From NCBI RefSeq assembly GCF_001886715.1, contig NZ_CP018082.1, positions 2,604,001 to 2,668,000 of the forward strand: a stretch of 64,000 nt of DNA, read 5' to 3'. The stretch is from Nocardia mangyaensis. GTDB lineage: Bacteria; Actinomycetota; Actinomycetes; Mycobacteriales; Mycobacteriaceae. Below, in pieces: positions 29,314 through 37,168 of the stretch. The notes under the pieces were generated by a model. That model was given only the letters and a program-made list of their open reading frames with translations. It made no database searches and was not told the origin of the DNA. Both the position numbers and the translations under genes were made by a program. How positions within the stretch are numbered: position 1 is the stretch's first letter; every line of letters begins with the position of its first letter.

Positions 29314-30404
29314 CCGTCACCACGCCACTGGGCGGGCCCGGCTCACGGCGCCTGACCAAGACCGGCGTCACCGCCAGCGATGTGGTGTTGCGGGTCGGTC
29401 GGTCCACGATGCGCTTCGACCGGCGCGCCACGGTGGTCACCGCGATCCTGGCGGCCCTGGTCGTGGTGATGGTGCTGGTCTCGCTCATGGTGGGGGAGTA
29501 CACCATCGGCCCGACCGCGCTGTGGGACACCATGACCGGCCAACCGCAGCGCAGGCTCGACCGGTTCTTCGTCTTCGATCGCCGACTGCCCCGAGTCCTG
29601 GTCGCCGTCGGGGTGGGTGGTGGTCTGGCCGCGGCGGGCGCGATCTTCCAGCGGCTCTACCACAATCCGCTGGCCAGTCCGGACATCATCGGGTTCACCA
29701 GCGGCTCGGCCGCGGGCGCGGTGATCGTGCTGATCTCGTTCGGCGGCACCCTGACGATGGGCGCGGTCGGTGCCGCGGTCGGCGCGCTGGCCACCTTCGC
29801 GATCATCGGTGTGCTCACCCTGATCGGGGGGCTGCGCGGCACCCGGCTGGTCTTGGTCGGCATCGCGTTGGGCGCGCTGTCGAGCTCGGTGACCGCCTAT
29901 GTCCTGAGCCGGGCGTTCCTGCCGTCGGCGGCGGTCGCGAACGCGTGGCTGATCGGTTCGCTCAGCGGCCGCGGCTGGGGGCACGTGCTGACCGTTTCCG
30001 CCGGCCTGGCGATCGTGGCGCCGCTGATCGTCCTGCTGAATCGCTCCTTCCACGCCCTCGACCTCGGTGACACCGTGGCGACGACGTTGGGCGTGCGCAG
30101 TGGGCGGGCGCGGATGGGTCTGCTGCTCGGCGCCACGGTCCTGGTCGGGCTGTCGGTCTCGGCCGCGGGCCCGATCTCGTTCATCGCGCTGGCCGCACCG
30201 CACATCGCGCGCGGCATCACCCGAACGCCCGGCGCCGGGATCTTCGCCGCCGCGTGCACCGGCGCGCTCCTGCTCGGCGTCAGCGACCTGGTGGCCGAAC
30301 ACGCCTTCCCCGCCCCGGTGCCCGTCGGCGTCATCACCGTGAGCATCGGCGGGATCTTCCTCATCTGGCTGCTGGTACGAGAGGGTCTTCGTCACCGTGT
30401 CTGA
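29310..30404 (+). CDS. Iron-siderophore ABC permease, FecCD family (second)
   Basis: This 364-residue FecCD/BtuC-type permease is the partner of the previous gene. The first helix lies near 45-65, IFQRLYHNPLASPDIIGFTSGSAAG near 115 is the family signature, LGDTVATTLGVRSGRAR near 255 is the ATPase coupling segment, and GPISFIALAAPHIARGITR near 290 follows. ATG at 29310 overlaps the preceding stop by 4 bases, showing translational coupling. It overlaps the ATPase start by 8 bases. Confidence 0.93.
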   Translation: MTVTTPLGGPGSRRLTKTGVTASDVVLRVGRSTMRFDRRATVVTAILAALVVVMVLVSLMVGEYTIGPTALWDTMTGQPQRRLDRFFVFDRRLPRVLVAVGVGGGLAAAGAIFQRLYHNPLASPDIIGFTSGSAAGAVIVLISFGGTLTMGAVGAAVGALATFAIIGVLTLIGGLRGTRLVLVGIALGALSSSVTAYVLSRAFLPSAAVANAWLIGSLSGRGWGHVLTVSAGLAIVAPLIVLLNRSFHALDLGDTVATTLGVRSGRARMGLLLGATVLVGLSVSAAGPISFIALAAPHIARGITRTPGAGIFAAACTGALLLGVSDLVAEHAFPAPVPVGVITVSIGGIFLIWLLVREGLRHRV

Positions 30405-31242
30405 AACAACCACTCCGACTGCGGAATCCGCCGATTCGACCGTGACGCAGGCGCGGCTGCGCGGCGAGTCGGTGCGCGTGTCCTACGGTGAGCGCGCGGT
30501 CCTGCACGAGGTCGACATCGCCGTCCCGGACGGCCGGTTCACCGTGATCATCGGGCCCAATGCCTGCGGCAAGTCGACGCTGCTGGCGGCACTGGGCCGG
30601 ATTCTGCGCCCGAGTTCGGGTTCGGTGATCCTGGACGGCAATGCGATCCACGGGTACTCGACCAAGGAGACCGCGCGTCGGCTGAGCCTGCTGCCGCAGA
30701 CACCGGGGTCACCGGACGGCATCGTCGTCGGCGATCTGGTGGCGCGCGGCCGCTACCCGCACCAGGGTCTGCTGCGGCAGTGGTCCGACGAGGACGCCGC
30801 CGCCGTCGCCGAGGCGCTCGCCGCCACCGGGACCACCGAACTGCGCCACCGCCGGGTCGACGAACTGTCCGGTGGTCAGCGGCAACGGGTCTGGATCGCC
30901 ATGGTGCTCGCCCAGGCGACCTCGATCGTGCTGCTCGACGAGCCGACCACCTACCTCGACATCAGTCACCAGATCGATGTCCTCGACCTGTGCGAGCGCC
31001 TGCATCGCGAGCACGGCCGGACCGTCGTGGCCGTGCTGCACGATCTGAACCTGGCCTGCCGCTACGCGACCGATCTGATCGCCATGCGCGACGGGCGCAT
31101 CATCGGGCAGGGCAGTCCCGGTGAGCTCGTCACCCCCGAACTCGTGCGCGAGGTGTTCGATCTGGACTGCATCGTCATCGACGATCCGCTGACGGGCTCA
31201 CCGATGATCGTGCCGGGTCGCCGCAACGTCGACCGGCCGTAG
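30397..31242 (+). CDS. Iron-siderophore ABC transporter ATP-binding protein
   Basis: This 281-residue FecE/FepC-type ATPase has Walker A GPNACGKST (near 54), a Q-loop LLPQTPGSP, the signature LSGGQRQR near 149, Walker B IVLLDEPTTYLD near 170 and the switch His in VLHDLNLAC. It powers ferric-siderophore uptake. GTG at 30397 lies inside the end of the second permease gene. The last 68 bases overlap the 3' end of the convergent esterase gene, leaving no room for a terminator. Confidence 0.95.
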   Translation: MSETTTPTAESADSTVTQARLRGESVRVSYGERAVLHEVDIAVPDGRFTVIIGPNACGKSTLLAALGRILRPSSGSVILDGNAIHGYSTKETARRLSLLPQTPGSPDGIVVGDLVARGRYPHQGLLRQWSDEDAAAVAEALAATGTTELRHRRVDELSGGQRQRVWIAMVLAQATSIVLLDEPTTYLDISHQIDVLDLCERLHREHGRTVVAVLHDLNLACRYATDLIAMRDGRIIGQGSPGELVTPELVREVFDLDCIVIDDPLTGSPMIVPGRRNVDRP

Positions 31243-32200
31243 CCGGGTCGAGCACATCGCGGATCATCGCCCAGATCTCGGTGCGCGCGGCAAGTGTCGC
31301 GGTCAGCGTGGGGATGGTGAGGAAGCCGTGGAACAGCCCGTCGTAGCGGCGGTGCCGGACCGGGACGCCATCGGCGGCCAGGCGGCGCGCGTAGGCGTCA
31401 CCGGCCGCGCACGGCGGGTCGAGTTCGGCGGTGATGACCACCGCGGGTGGCAGCTTGGTCAGTGTGGCGGCGCGGGTCGGCACCAGCCGCACGTCGTCGG
31501 TGCCGTGCGGGGCGTACTGCTGCCAGTACCAGCGCATGGCGCTGGTGGTGTTGTAGTGGCCGGTGCCGAAGCGGCGATAGGACTCGGTGTCGAAGTCGTC
31601 GTCGATCACCGGATAGATCAGTACCTGCGCGGCGATCGGCGGGCCGCCCCGGTCCCGGACCGCGAGGGCCACGGTCGCCGCGAGGTTACCGCCCGCGCTG
31701 TCACCCGCTAGTGCGATCCGCGTCGGATCCCCGCCGTGGACGCCGATGTGCGCCGCCGTCCAGTGCAGCGCGGCCAGCACGTCCTCGTGCGCGGCGGGAC
31801 CGGGATGTTCGGGGGCGAGCCGATAGTCCACCGCGACCACGACCGCACCCACACCCACCGCCATCGAGCGGCAGAACTCGTCATGGCTGTCGAGATCGCA
31901 GAACACGAATCCACCGCCGTGGGCGAACACGATCACCGGGAGCGGGGACTCGACGTGGTGCGGGCGGTAGACACGCAGGCCCAGGTCACCGCCCGGCCCG
32001 GCGATGGTGACCTCACGTGCCTCGCGCAGATCCGGAAGACGTTGCGGTGTCGAGCGTCTGGCTCGGATCGCGGCACGGACGTCGGCGGCGGGCATCGACG
32101 CGACATCGGGGAATCCGTCATCGAGCGCGGCGAGCATGGCCGCCACCTGCGGGTCGGGCACGGCACCGGGCCCGGTGGTCGGGAAACGTGGGACGGTCAC
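31175..32200 (-). CDS. HSL-type alpha/beta hydrolase (carboxylesterase)
   Basis: This 341-residue hormone-sensitive-lipase-family esterase has the oxyanion HGGGFVFCD near residue 97 and the nucleophile elbow GDSAGGNLAA near 168. The expected Asp lies in ITAELDPPCAAGD near 266 and the catalytic His in LFHGFL near 294. GTG at 32200 is chosen over the upstream ATG because AAGGAGG lies directly before it. The 3' end runs 68 bases into fecE. It shares a divergent promoter with the island operator. A simple role is cleavage of the ester made by the Baeyer-Villiger enzyme (for example a 17-acetate), which is inference. Confidence 0.88.
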   Translation of the reverse strand: MTVPRFPTTGPGAVPDPQVAAMLAALDDGFPDVASMPAADVRAAIRARRSTPQRLPDLREAREVTIAGPGGDLGLRVYRPHHVESPLPVIVFAHGGGFVFCDLDSHDEFCRSMAVGVGAVVVAVDYRLAPEHPGPAAHEDVLAALHWTAAHIGVHGGDPTRIALAGDSAGGNLAATVALAVRDRGGPPIAAQVLIYPVIDDDFDTESYRRFGTGHYNTTSAMRWYWQQYAPHGTDDVRLVPTRAATLTKLPPAVVITAELDPPCAAGDAYARRLAADGVPVRHRRYDGLFHGFLTIPTLTATLAARTEIWAMIRDVLDPATAGRRCGDPARSSVSPSADRR

Positions 32201-32276
32201 TGGCCCTCCTTGGTACGGCTCGTGGTCGAGCATCGGATTCACGGTAGGTTCGTCCCACACGCTCGCTACTGCGTTC

Positions 32277-32291
32277 TCCCGCTGGGCGGAC
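32277..32291 (+). promoter_or_regulatory. Island operator, site 7 (esterase / NIPSNAP-like divergent promoter)
   Basis: TCCCGCTGGGCGGAC fits the consensus in the left arm and core. Its centre (32284) is 38 bases from the plus-strand -10 TACGGT (32322-32327) and also 38 bases from the minus-strand -10 TACCGT (32246-32241). One site could therefore serve both promoters. Confidence 0.75.
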
Positions 32292-32333
32292 GGCCGCCAC
32301 CCGCTCGTCCGGACAGACTCCTACGGTCGGCGA

Positions 32334-32681
32334 ATGGACGCCACGAAGGTCTACGTGATCGACACCGTTGTCACCGCGCCCGGTCGGGCGCGGGAATTCG
32401 TCGATTCCTATCTGCGCGAGTACGCCCCGGGCGCGCGGGCGCGTGGGATGACCCTGGAACGGATCGTCGTGAGTCCACCGGTCTGGTTCCCGGACGAATC
32501 GAACACGGTGATCGCGACCTGGATCCTCGACGGCGCCGAGGGGTGGTGGGCGATGACGTGGCAGGGCAGGCCCGATCCGGCGGTGCGACAGTGGTGGGCC
32601 GAGGTGGCCGGGCTCATCGTCGAACGAACCCGCTCCACCGCCGCCGCGGTCGCCGACGTGGATCGGCTCGGCGATGTGTGA
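32334..32681 (+). CDS. Small ferredoxin-like fold (NIPSNAP/Dabb-type) protein
   Basis: The 115-residue protein has the beta-alpha-beta pattern of dimeric alpha/beta-barrel proteins: YVIDTVVTAPGRAREFVDSYLREYAPG, then IVVSPPVWFPDESNTVIATWIL, and a Trp-rich middle (WWAMTWQG). NIPSNAP- or EthD-like proteins share this layout. The ATG is leaderless behind TACGGT. It overlaps the next gene by 8 bases, so both are made together. It is part of the island by its operator. Its role is unknown; small barrels of this type often bind hydrophobic ligands. Confidence 0.7.
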   Translation: MDATKVYVIDTVVTAPGRAREFVDSYLREYAPGARARGMTLERIVVSPPVWFPDESNTVIATWILDGAEGWWAMTWQGRPDPAVRQWWAEVAGLIVERTRSTAAAVADVDRLGDV

Positions 32682-33309
32682 AGTCGTTCGCCTGCTGCAT
32701 CTTTTCCCCACGGTTGACGCCACCGCACGTGACCACCTGATCACGCGCCTGCGCACCGCGACAGCCGGACCGGACCGCCGGGTCCTGATCCAGCCCACTC
32801 TGCCCGGCGTCCGCAACGGCGGAGACATCCTGGTGCACCTGCGATTCGACGATCACGCCGGCATCGGGGTCCCACAGCTGGACGCCGTGCTGGCCGCCGC
32901 CGCGGTGGCACACGTCGACGGCGCCGAGTATTGCGCGGGCGTCGGCGGATTCGCCGAGCCGCGTGGGTCCGGCTCGGTCCATCGGGTCCTTCTCTTGCGG
33001 GTCGACCCCCACACCCCCCAGTCCACGGTCGAACGCTTCGAAGCCGACCTGCTGCGCATGCCCCGCTACATCGACACCATCCGCTCCTGGCAGTTGAGCC
33101 GGGTGACCCGCGCCATCGGAACCTCGCCCTGGACCCACGTCTGGGCGCAGGAATTCACCGATCTCACCGGCCTCACCGGTCCCTACCTCATGCACCCGGT
33201 GCACTGGGCCCACGTCGACCGCTGGTTCGACCCCGAATGCCCGCAAGTCATCGTCCACGACCGTGTCTGCCACAGCTTCTGCGCGAACGAGCCGACCTAC
33301 TTGGCGTAG
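32674..33309 (+). CDS. Dabb-domain protein (stress-responsive alpha/beta barrel-like)
   Basis: This 211-residue protein has two ferredoxin-like halves. The C-terminal half (about 100-200) shows HRVLLLRVDPHTPQSTVERFEADLLRMPRYI and WTHVWAQEFTDLTGLTGPYLMHPVHWAHVDRWFDPECPQ, the pattern of Dabb-domain proteins. The ATG at 32674 overlaps the stop of the previous gene. No catalytic motif is recognised. Its 3' end overlaps the convergent PAS-HTH gene by 13 bases. Function in the island is unknown. Confidence 0.72.
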   Translation: MCEVVRLLHLFPTVDATARDHLITRLRTATAGPDRRVLIQPTLPGVRNGGDILVHLRFDDHAGIGVPQLDAVLAAAAVAHVDGAEYCAGVGGFAEPRGSGSVHRVLLLRVDPHTPQSTVERFEADLLRMPRYIDTIRSWQLSRVTRAIGTSPWTHVWAQEFTDLTGLTGPYLMHPVHWAHVDRWFDPECPQVIVHDRVCHSFCANEPTYLA

Positions 33310-33923
33310 TTGTAGACGCTGGCGCGGGAGATTCCGAGGAGGTCGGCGATGGATTGCGCCGAGCCGGGGGAGTCGAAGAAGCCGCCGCGGCGCAGTTGCC
33401 CGACCAGTTCGCGTTTGGCCTCGCGGGACAGGCTGCGCGGGGTGTGGGAGCGGGCCGCGGCGAAGGTCTCGACGGTTTCGCGCAGCTCGCGGACGGTGCG
33501 GTCGCGCAGCGTCTCGATGACTTCGCCGTGGTGGGTGACCTCGGTGGCGACGAGGTTGGCCAGGGTCAGTGTCAACGGTGACAACGACGAGACGTCGAGA
33601 TTGAGGCACAGCGCCGCGATGTAGCGTCCCTGCCGGTTCTTGATCCCGATCGACGTGCTCTTGACCGGTCGCCCGTCGGGGAATCGGTTCGGGTAGTTCT
33701 GGAGCACGCTCGGGTAGTCCGGGTCGGCGATGCGGGCCAACCCGAGCTCGGTGGCCGAGTCGCCCACCTGTCGGCCGGACAGGTTGTTCTCGATGGCGCG
33801 GACAGCGTGCTCCGGCGTGCGCAGATCGTGCAGCACCACCTCGCACAGCCCGGGAAACATCCGTCCGATCGCGTGCGCGATCTTCTCCGCCTCGACCAGC
33901 AGGTGCTCGTCCTCGGCGCTCAC
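33297..33923 (-). CDS. YheO/DauR-type PAS-HTH regulator
   Basis: This 208-residue regulator starts with a PAS_6/YheO-like domain (about 10-125, including IGRMFPGLCEVVLHDLRTPEHAVRAIENNLSGRQVGD). It ends with a DauR-type HTH_22 domain (SREAKRELVGQLRRGGFFDSPGSAQSIADLLGISRASVYNYAK). GTG at 33923 overlaps the TGA of the PLP-enzyme gene (GTGA), so the two are translationally coupled. Relatives control amino-acid catabolism, and the neighbouring PLP lyase is the likely target. Confidence 0.85.
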   Translation of the reverse strand: MSAEDEHLLVEAEKIAHAIGRMFPGLCEVVLHDLRTPEHAVRAIENNLSGRQVGDSATELGLARIADPDYPSVLQNYPNRFPDGRPVKSTSIGIKNRQGRYIAALCLNLDVSSLSPLTLTLANLVATEVTHHGEVIETLRDRTVRELRETVETFAAARSHTPRSLSREAKRELVGQLRRGGFFDSPGSAQSIADLLGISRASVYNYAK

Positions 33924-35071
33924 GCCCGGATCTCCGCGAAGATCTCTGCCATCGTCTCCGTCGACTTGGTCCCCGCGCCGGTGAGCACCACGACGGTGGT
34001 CTCGCCGACACCGATGGTGCCTTCGGTGATGAAGTGGTCCAGCGCCGCGGCGGCGACGCAACTGGTGGGCTCGGCGTAGAGACCGCGCGAAGCGAGCCGC
34101 CGCGCCGCCGCGTGGATCTCGGCCTCGGAGACGGCGACCGCCGCGCCACCGGAGCGACGGATCGCCTCGACCACCTCGGGCAGGCGGACCGGGTCGGCGA
34201 TGGCGGCACCCTCGGCGATCGTGGAGACGCGCGGCCCGCGATCGGCCGGGTCGAGACCGTTGACCGTGTCGGCGATGGTCGCCCAGTGCTCGGGCTGACC
34301 GACGAACAGCCGCGGCCGGTGCGCGATCTGGCCCGCCGCGAGCAATTCGCCGAACGCGATGTCGCACCCGAGGACATTGCTGCCTGCGCCGGCGACGACA
34401 ACGACGTTGTCGGGAGCGCGGAACCCGAGGTCCTCCCACATCTCGTAGGCCACGGTCTTGATGCCCTGCAGGAAGAACGGGTGCCAGTTGTGGCTGGCGT
34501 AGGTGATCTGCGCGGATTGTCGAATCGCCTCCCGCGCCACCTCATCGCGGGTGCCGGTGATCAGCTCGATCTGGGCGCCATGGGCGCGCGCCTGCAGAAT
34601 CTTCGCGGCCGAGGTCAGCGCGGGCACCAGGATCTTGGCTCGGATCCCGGCGGCCGCGCAGTAGGCCGCGACCGCGGAGCCGCCGTTGCCGGAACTGTCC
34701 TCGAGCACATACTCGGCGCCTCTGCCGCGCAGGTGCGAGACCATCACCGCGACCCCGCGATCCTTGAAACTCGAGGTGGGGTTGAACCATTCGAGCTTGA
34801 AGTGCACGCGCCGACCGGCCCAGTCCACCGGCACCATGGGGGTGCAGCCTTCGCCGAGGCTCACCCGGTGGCGCGCGTCGACCGGGATCACCGCCTGATA
34901 GCGCCACAGTGACCGTTCCGACGTGACGATCCGATCGGCCGTGATGCCCGGCAGCGCGCTCATCGTGAGTGCGGTGCCGTCCGCACCACGCCAGCGCGGG
35001 TCCGCGAGGCCGTAGCGGTGACCGGACCGGTCGTACAGGAACGCGTCGGAGGTGACTGCGGTGTGTGCCAT
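33920..35071 (-). CDS. PLP-dependent lyase, threonine synthase/dehydratase-like
   Basis: This 383-residue fold-type II PLP enzyme has the Schiff-base Lys in NPTSSFKDRGVAVMV near residue 100 and the phosphate- and substrate-binding EDSSGNGGSAVAAY near 124. A Gly-rich loop VVAGAGSNVLG near 220 and the C-terminal VVVLTGAGTKS are also present. The N-terminus (DRSGHRYGLADPRWRG) resembles the zinc-less beginning of threonine synthases. The enzyme could be a threonine synthase, threonine dehydratase or diaminopropionate lyase; I cannot choose. It is coupled to the PAS-HTH regulator. ATG at 35071 has GGAGAA upstream. Confidence 0.85.
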   Translation of the reverse strand: MAHTAVTSDAFLYDRSGHRYGLADPRWRGADGTALTMSALPGITADRIVTSERSLWRYQAVIPVDARHRVSLGEGCTPMVPVDWAGRRVHFKLEWFNPTSSFKDRGVAVMVSHLRGRGAEYVLEDSSGNGGSAVAAYCAAAGIRAKILVPALTSAAKILQARAHGAQIELITGTRDEVAREAIRQSAQITYASHNWHPFFLQGIKTVAYEMWEDLGFRAPDNVVVVAGAGSNVLGCDIAFGELLAAGQIAHRPRLFVGQPEHWATIADTVNGLDPADRGPRVSTIAEGAAIADPVRLPEVVEAIRRSGGAAVAVSEAEIHAAARRLASRGLYAEPTSCVAAAALDHFITEGTIGVGETTVVVLTGAGTKSTETMAEIFAEIRA

Positions 35072-35200
35072 GGCGGCGTTTCTCCACCCTTCCGGCCGGT
35101 GCGGGGGATGAGTGGACTGCACCGCCATGAGCCAGAGTAGACCAATAGTCCAAATATGTATCGCTGATCCAAGTATGGCGGAGGAGGCGCGACCCGGTGA

Positions 35201-36058
35201 TCAGGCGTAGCGGGGTGCCCGCCGGTCGGCATCCATGCGGCTCGCGGGGCCCACGCCCAGCGGGCGTGGATGTTGCTGGAGGGTCGGATGGACGCGGACG
35301 CGGCCGTCGTCGACGTGGCGCCAGATGTTGAGGGCGGTGGTGCGGATGGGGGCGGTGAGGCGGTGATCGAAGAGCATGCGGTCGACCGGGCCGCAGACCG
35401 AGACCGCGGCCACGGCGGATTCGCCGAGGTCGCCGATGGGGGCGGCGATGCAGCCGAAGCCGGGGAGGGACTCTTCGCGCTCGACGGCGATGCCGTGTGC
35501 TCGCACCTTGTTCAGCTCGGCGTCGAGCTGGGCGCGCGTGCTGATCGAATAGCGGGTGCGGGTGCCGGCCTGGCCGGTGACGACCTCGGCGACGCGGCGC
35601 TCGTCGGAGTAGGCCAGGATCGCCTTGCCGACCGCCGTACAGTGCGCCGGACGCCGCCCGCCCACACGGGTGGGCACCGCCACCGCCAGGTCACCGGCGA
35701 TCTTGTCCAGGTACACCACATCGGGCCCGTCCAGGACGGCCAGATGCACCACGAACCCGGTCACCCGGTGCAGTTCGTGCAGGAACGGCATGGCCGCGCG
35801 GTGCAGTCGATCCTGGTGTACCGCCAGCGAGCCGAGCTCCATCAGCCGGATGCCGAGCTCGTAGTCACGGCCTTCCCGGCGTAGCCAGCGCAGCTGGACG
35901 AGCCGCTCCAGCATGCGGTGTGCCGAGGACCGGGGTAGTCCGGTGCGGCGCACGATCTGGGCGAGCGTGAGCCTGCCGGGGCCGTCGAAGGCGTCGAGCA
36001 GAAGGGACGCGCGATCGAGAATCGCGCTCGGCGTGGTGGCCTCGGCCTGGATGACCAT
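35201..36058 (-). CDS. IclR-family transcriptional regulator
   Basis: This 285-residue IclR-type regulator has an N-terminal winged helix (about 10-75: LLDAFDGPGRLTLAQIVRRTGLPRSSAHRMLERLVQLRWLRREG) and an effector-binding GAF-like domain (about 85-250). The latter has AVGKAILAY, VEREESLPGFGCIAAPI and AVAAVSVCGP motifs. The C-terminal 35 residues are an Arg/Pro-rich tail not usual for the family. ATG at 36058 is used. It follows hsaC but is separated from it by a strong terminator, so it has its own promoter. It is a second candidate, with PadR, for controlling the catabolic island. Confidence 0.9.
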   Translation of the reverse strand: MVIQAEATTPSAILDRASLLLDAFDGPGRLTLAQIVRRTGLPRSSAHRMLERLVQLRWLRREGRDYELGIRLMELGSLAVHQDRLHRAAMPFLHELHRVTGFVVHLAVLDGPDVVYLDKIAGDLAVAVPTRVGGRRPAHCTAVGKAILAYSDERRVAEVVTGQAGTRTRYSISTRAQLDAELNKVRAHGIAVEREESLPGFGCIAAPIGDLGESAVAAVSVCGPVDRMLFDHRLTAPIRTTALNIWRHVDDGRVRVHPTLQQHPRPLGVGPASRMDADRRAPRYA

Positions 36059-36182
36059 GGAGCTCTCCATTCGGATCTTCGAGCTGATGCCCACTCGCAT
36101 ATTTCGATTAGGCATATACCTATTGATACCATCCGTTGTGTCGGTTGTCACATGAATCGAGAAAGCGGCCCGAAACGACAAA

Positions 36183-36217
36183 GCCCCCGGTCCGAGCGGT
36201 GAGCTCGGACCGGGGGC
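36183..36217 (-). terminator. Strong intrinsic terminator after hsaC
   Basis: A perfect 15-bp stem (36183-36197 with 36203-36217) and 5-base loop lie 21 bases past the hsaC stop. On the minus strand they are followed by TTTGTCGTTT. It ends the kshA-hsaA-hsaC transcript before iclR. Confidence 0.9.
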
Positions 36218-36237
36218 GCCGGTGGCCTCGGGGCCGG

Positions 36238-37143
36238 TTACATGGCCGCGAGCGGCTCGCTGCCGGACCAGTCGTGGCCCCAGTAGCTGTCGGCGGTGAT
36301 CTCCTCGGCGGTGTAGTACCGCTCGTCGACCCGCATGCCTTCGGTGCCGAACTCGATGTCCCAGCCACCGGGCGCACGGACGTAGAACGAGACCATCTTG
36401 TCGTTGGTGTGCCTGCCCAGCGTCGAGGACACCGAGAACCCGTCCCTGCCCACCCGGTCGAGCGCCTGGCCGACGGCATCGAGCGTATCGACCTCCACCA
36501 TGATGTGCACCAGCCCGGGCGCGCCACCGTGCGGCGCCGGGCACAGCGCCAGGCTGTGATGCCGTTCGTTCACCCCGAGGAACCGGACCCGCATCGGACC
36601 GAACTCCGGGGGCGCGGGGATGCGGAACGCGCCGCGCGGCAGGAACCCGAGCACCTCGGTGTAGAACTCGAACGTGCCGCCCAGGTCCATGGCGGGCAGC
36701 ACGACATGGCCGAGGCCCTGCGCACCGGTGACGAACTTCGCGCCGAACGGAGTCACCACCGGGCTGTGGTCGAGCACCGCGCCGTGGAACACCTCGAGCG
36801 TGGCGCCGGTCGGGTCTTCGAAGGTGATGACCTCCTCGACTCGCCGGGCGTCGGCCTCCGCCACCGACAGCGGCTTCACCGCGACTCCGGCCGCGGTCAC
36901 CGCGTCGCGCACCCGCACCAGGGCCGCGTGGTCACGCACCTCCCAGCCGATGGTCACCACACCGTCGGTCTCACCCGGCACCACGATCATCCGGGCGGCG
37001 CGCTCGTCCATCCGCAGATACAGTGCGTTCTCGTCCGGCCCGCTGCCCTGCGCGAAACCCAGGACGTCGAAGGCGAACTGTCGCCACCGGTCCATGTCGG
37101 CGGTCTGGATCTTGACGTAGCCGAGGCCCTTGATATCAGTCAT
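36238..37143 (-). CDS. hsaC: Iron-dependent extradiol dioxygenase HsaC
   Basis: This 301-residue type I extradiol dioxygenase (BphC/HsaC) cleaves the catechol 3,4-DHSA between C4 and C5. It has two repeated beta-alpha-beta-beta-beta modules. The Fe(II) ligands expected from BphC are His146 in GLGHVVLP, His213 in LVHIMVEV and Glu264 in WDIEFGTEG. A second-sphere His pair (NERHHSLAL, 195-196) is also present. ATG at 37143 starts 25 bases after the hsaA stop. It is the last gene of the kshA-hsaA-hsaC operon. Confidence 0.95.
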   Translation of the reverse strand: MTDIKGLGYVKIQTADMDRWRQFAFDVLGFAQGSGPDENALYLRMDERAARMIVVPGETDGVVTIGWEVRDHAALVRVRDAVTAAGVAVKPLSVAEADARRVEEVITFEDPTGATLEVFHGAVLDHSPVVTPFGAKFVTGAQGLGHVVLPAMDLGGTFEFYTEVLGFLPRGAFRIPAPPEFGPMRVRFLGVNERHHSLALCPAPHGGAPGLVHIMVEVDTLDAVGQALDRVGRDGFSVSSTLGRHTNDKMVSFYVRAPGGWDIEFGTEGMRVDERYYTAEEITADSYWGHDWSGSEPLAAM

Positions 37144-37168
37144 TTCTCTTGTCCTTCTTGCTGATCGG

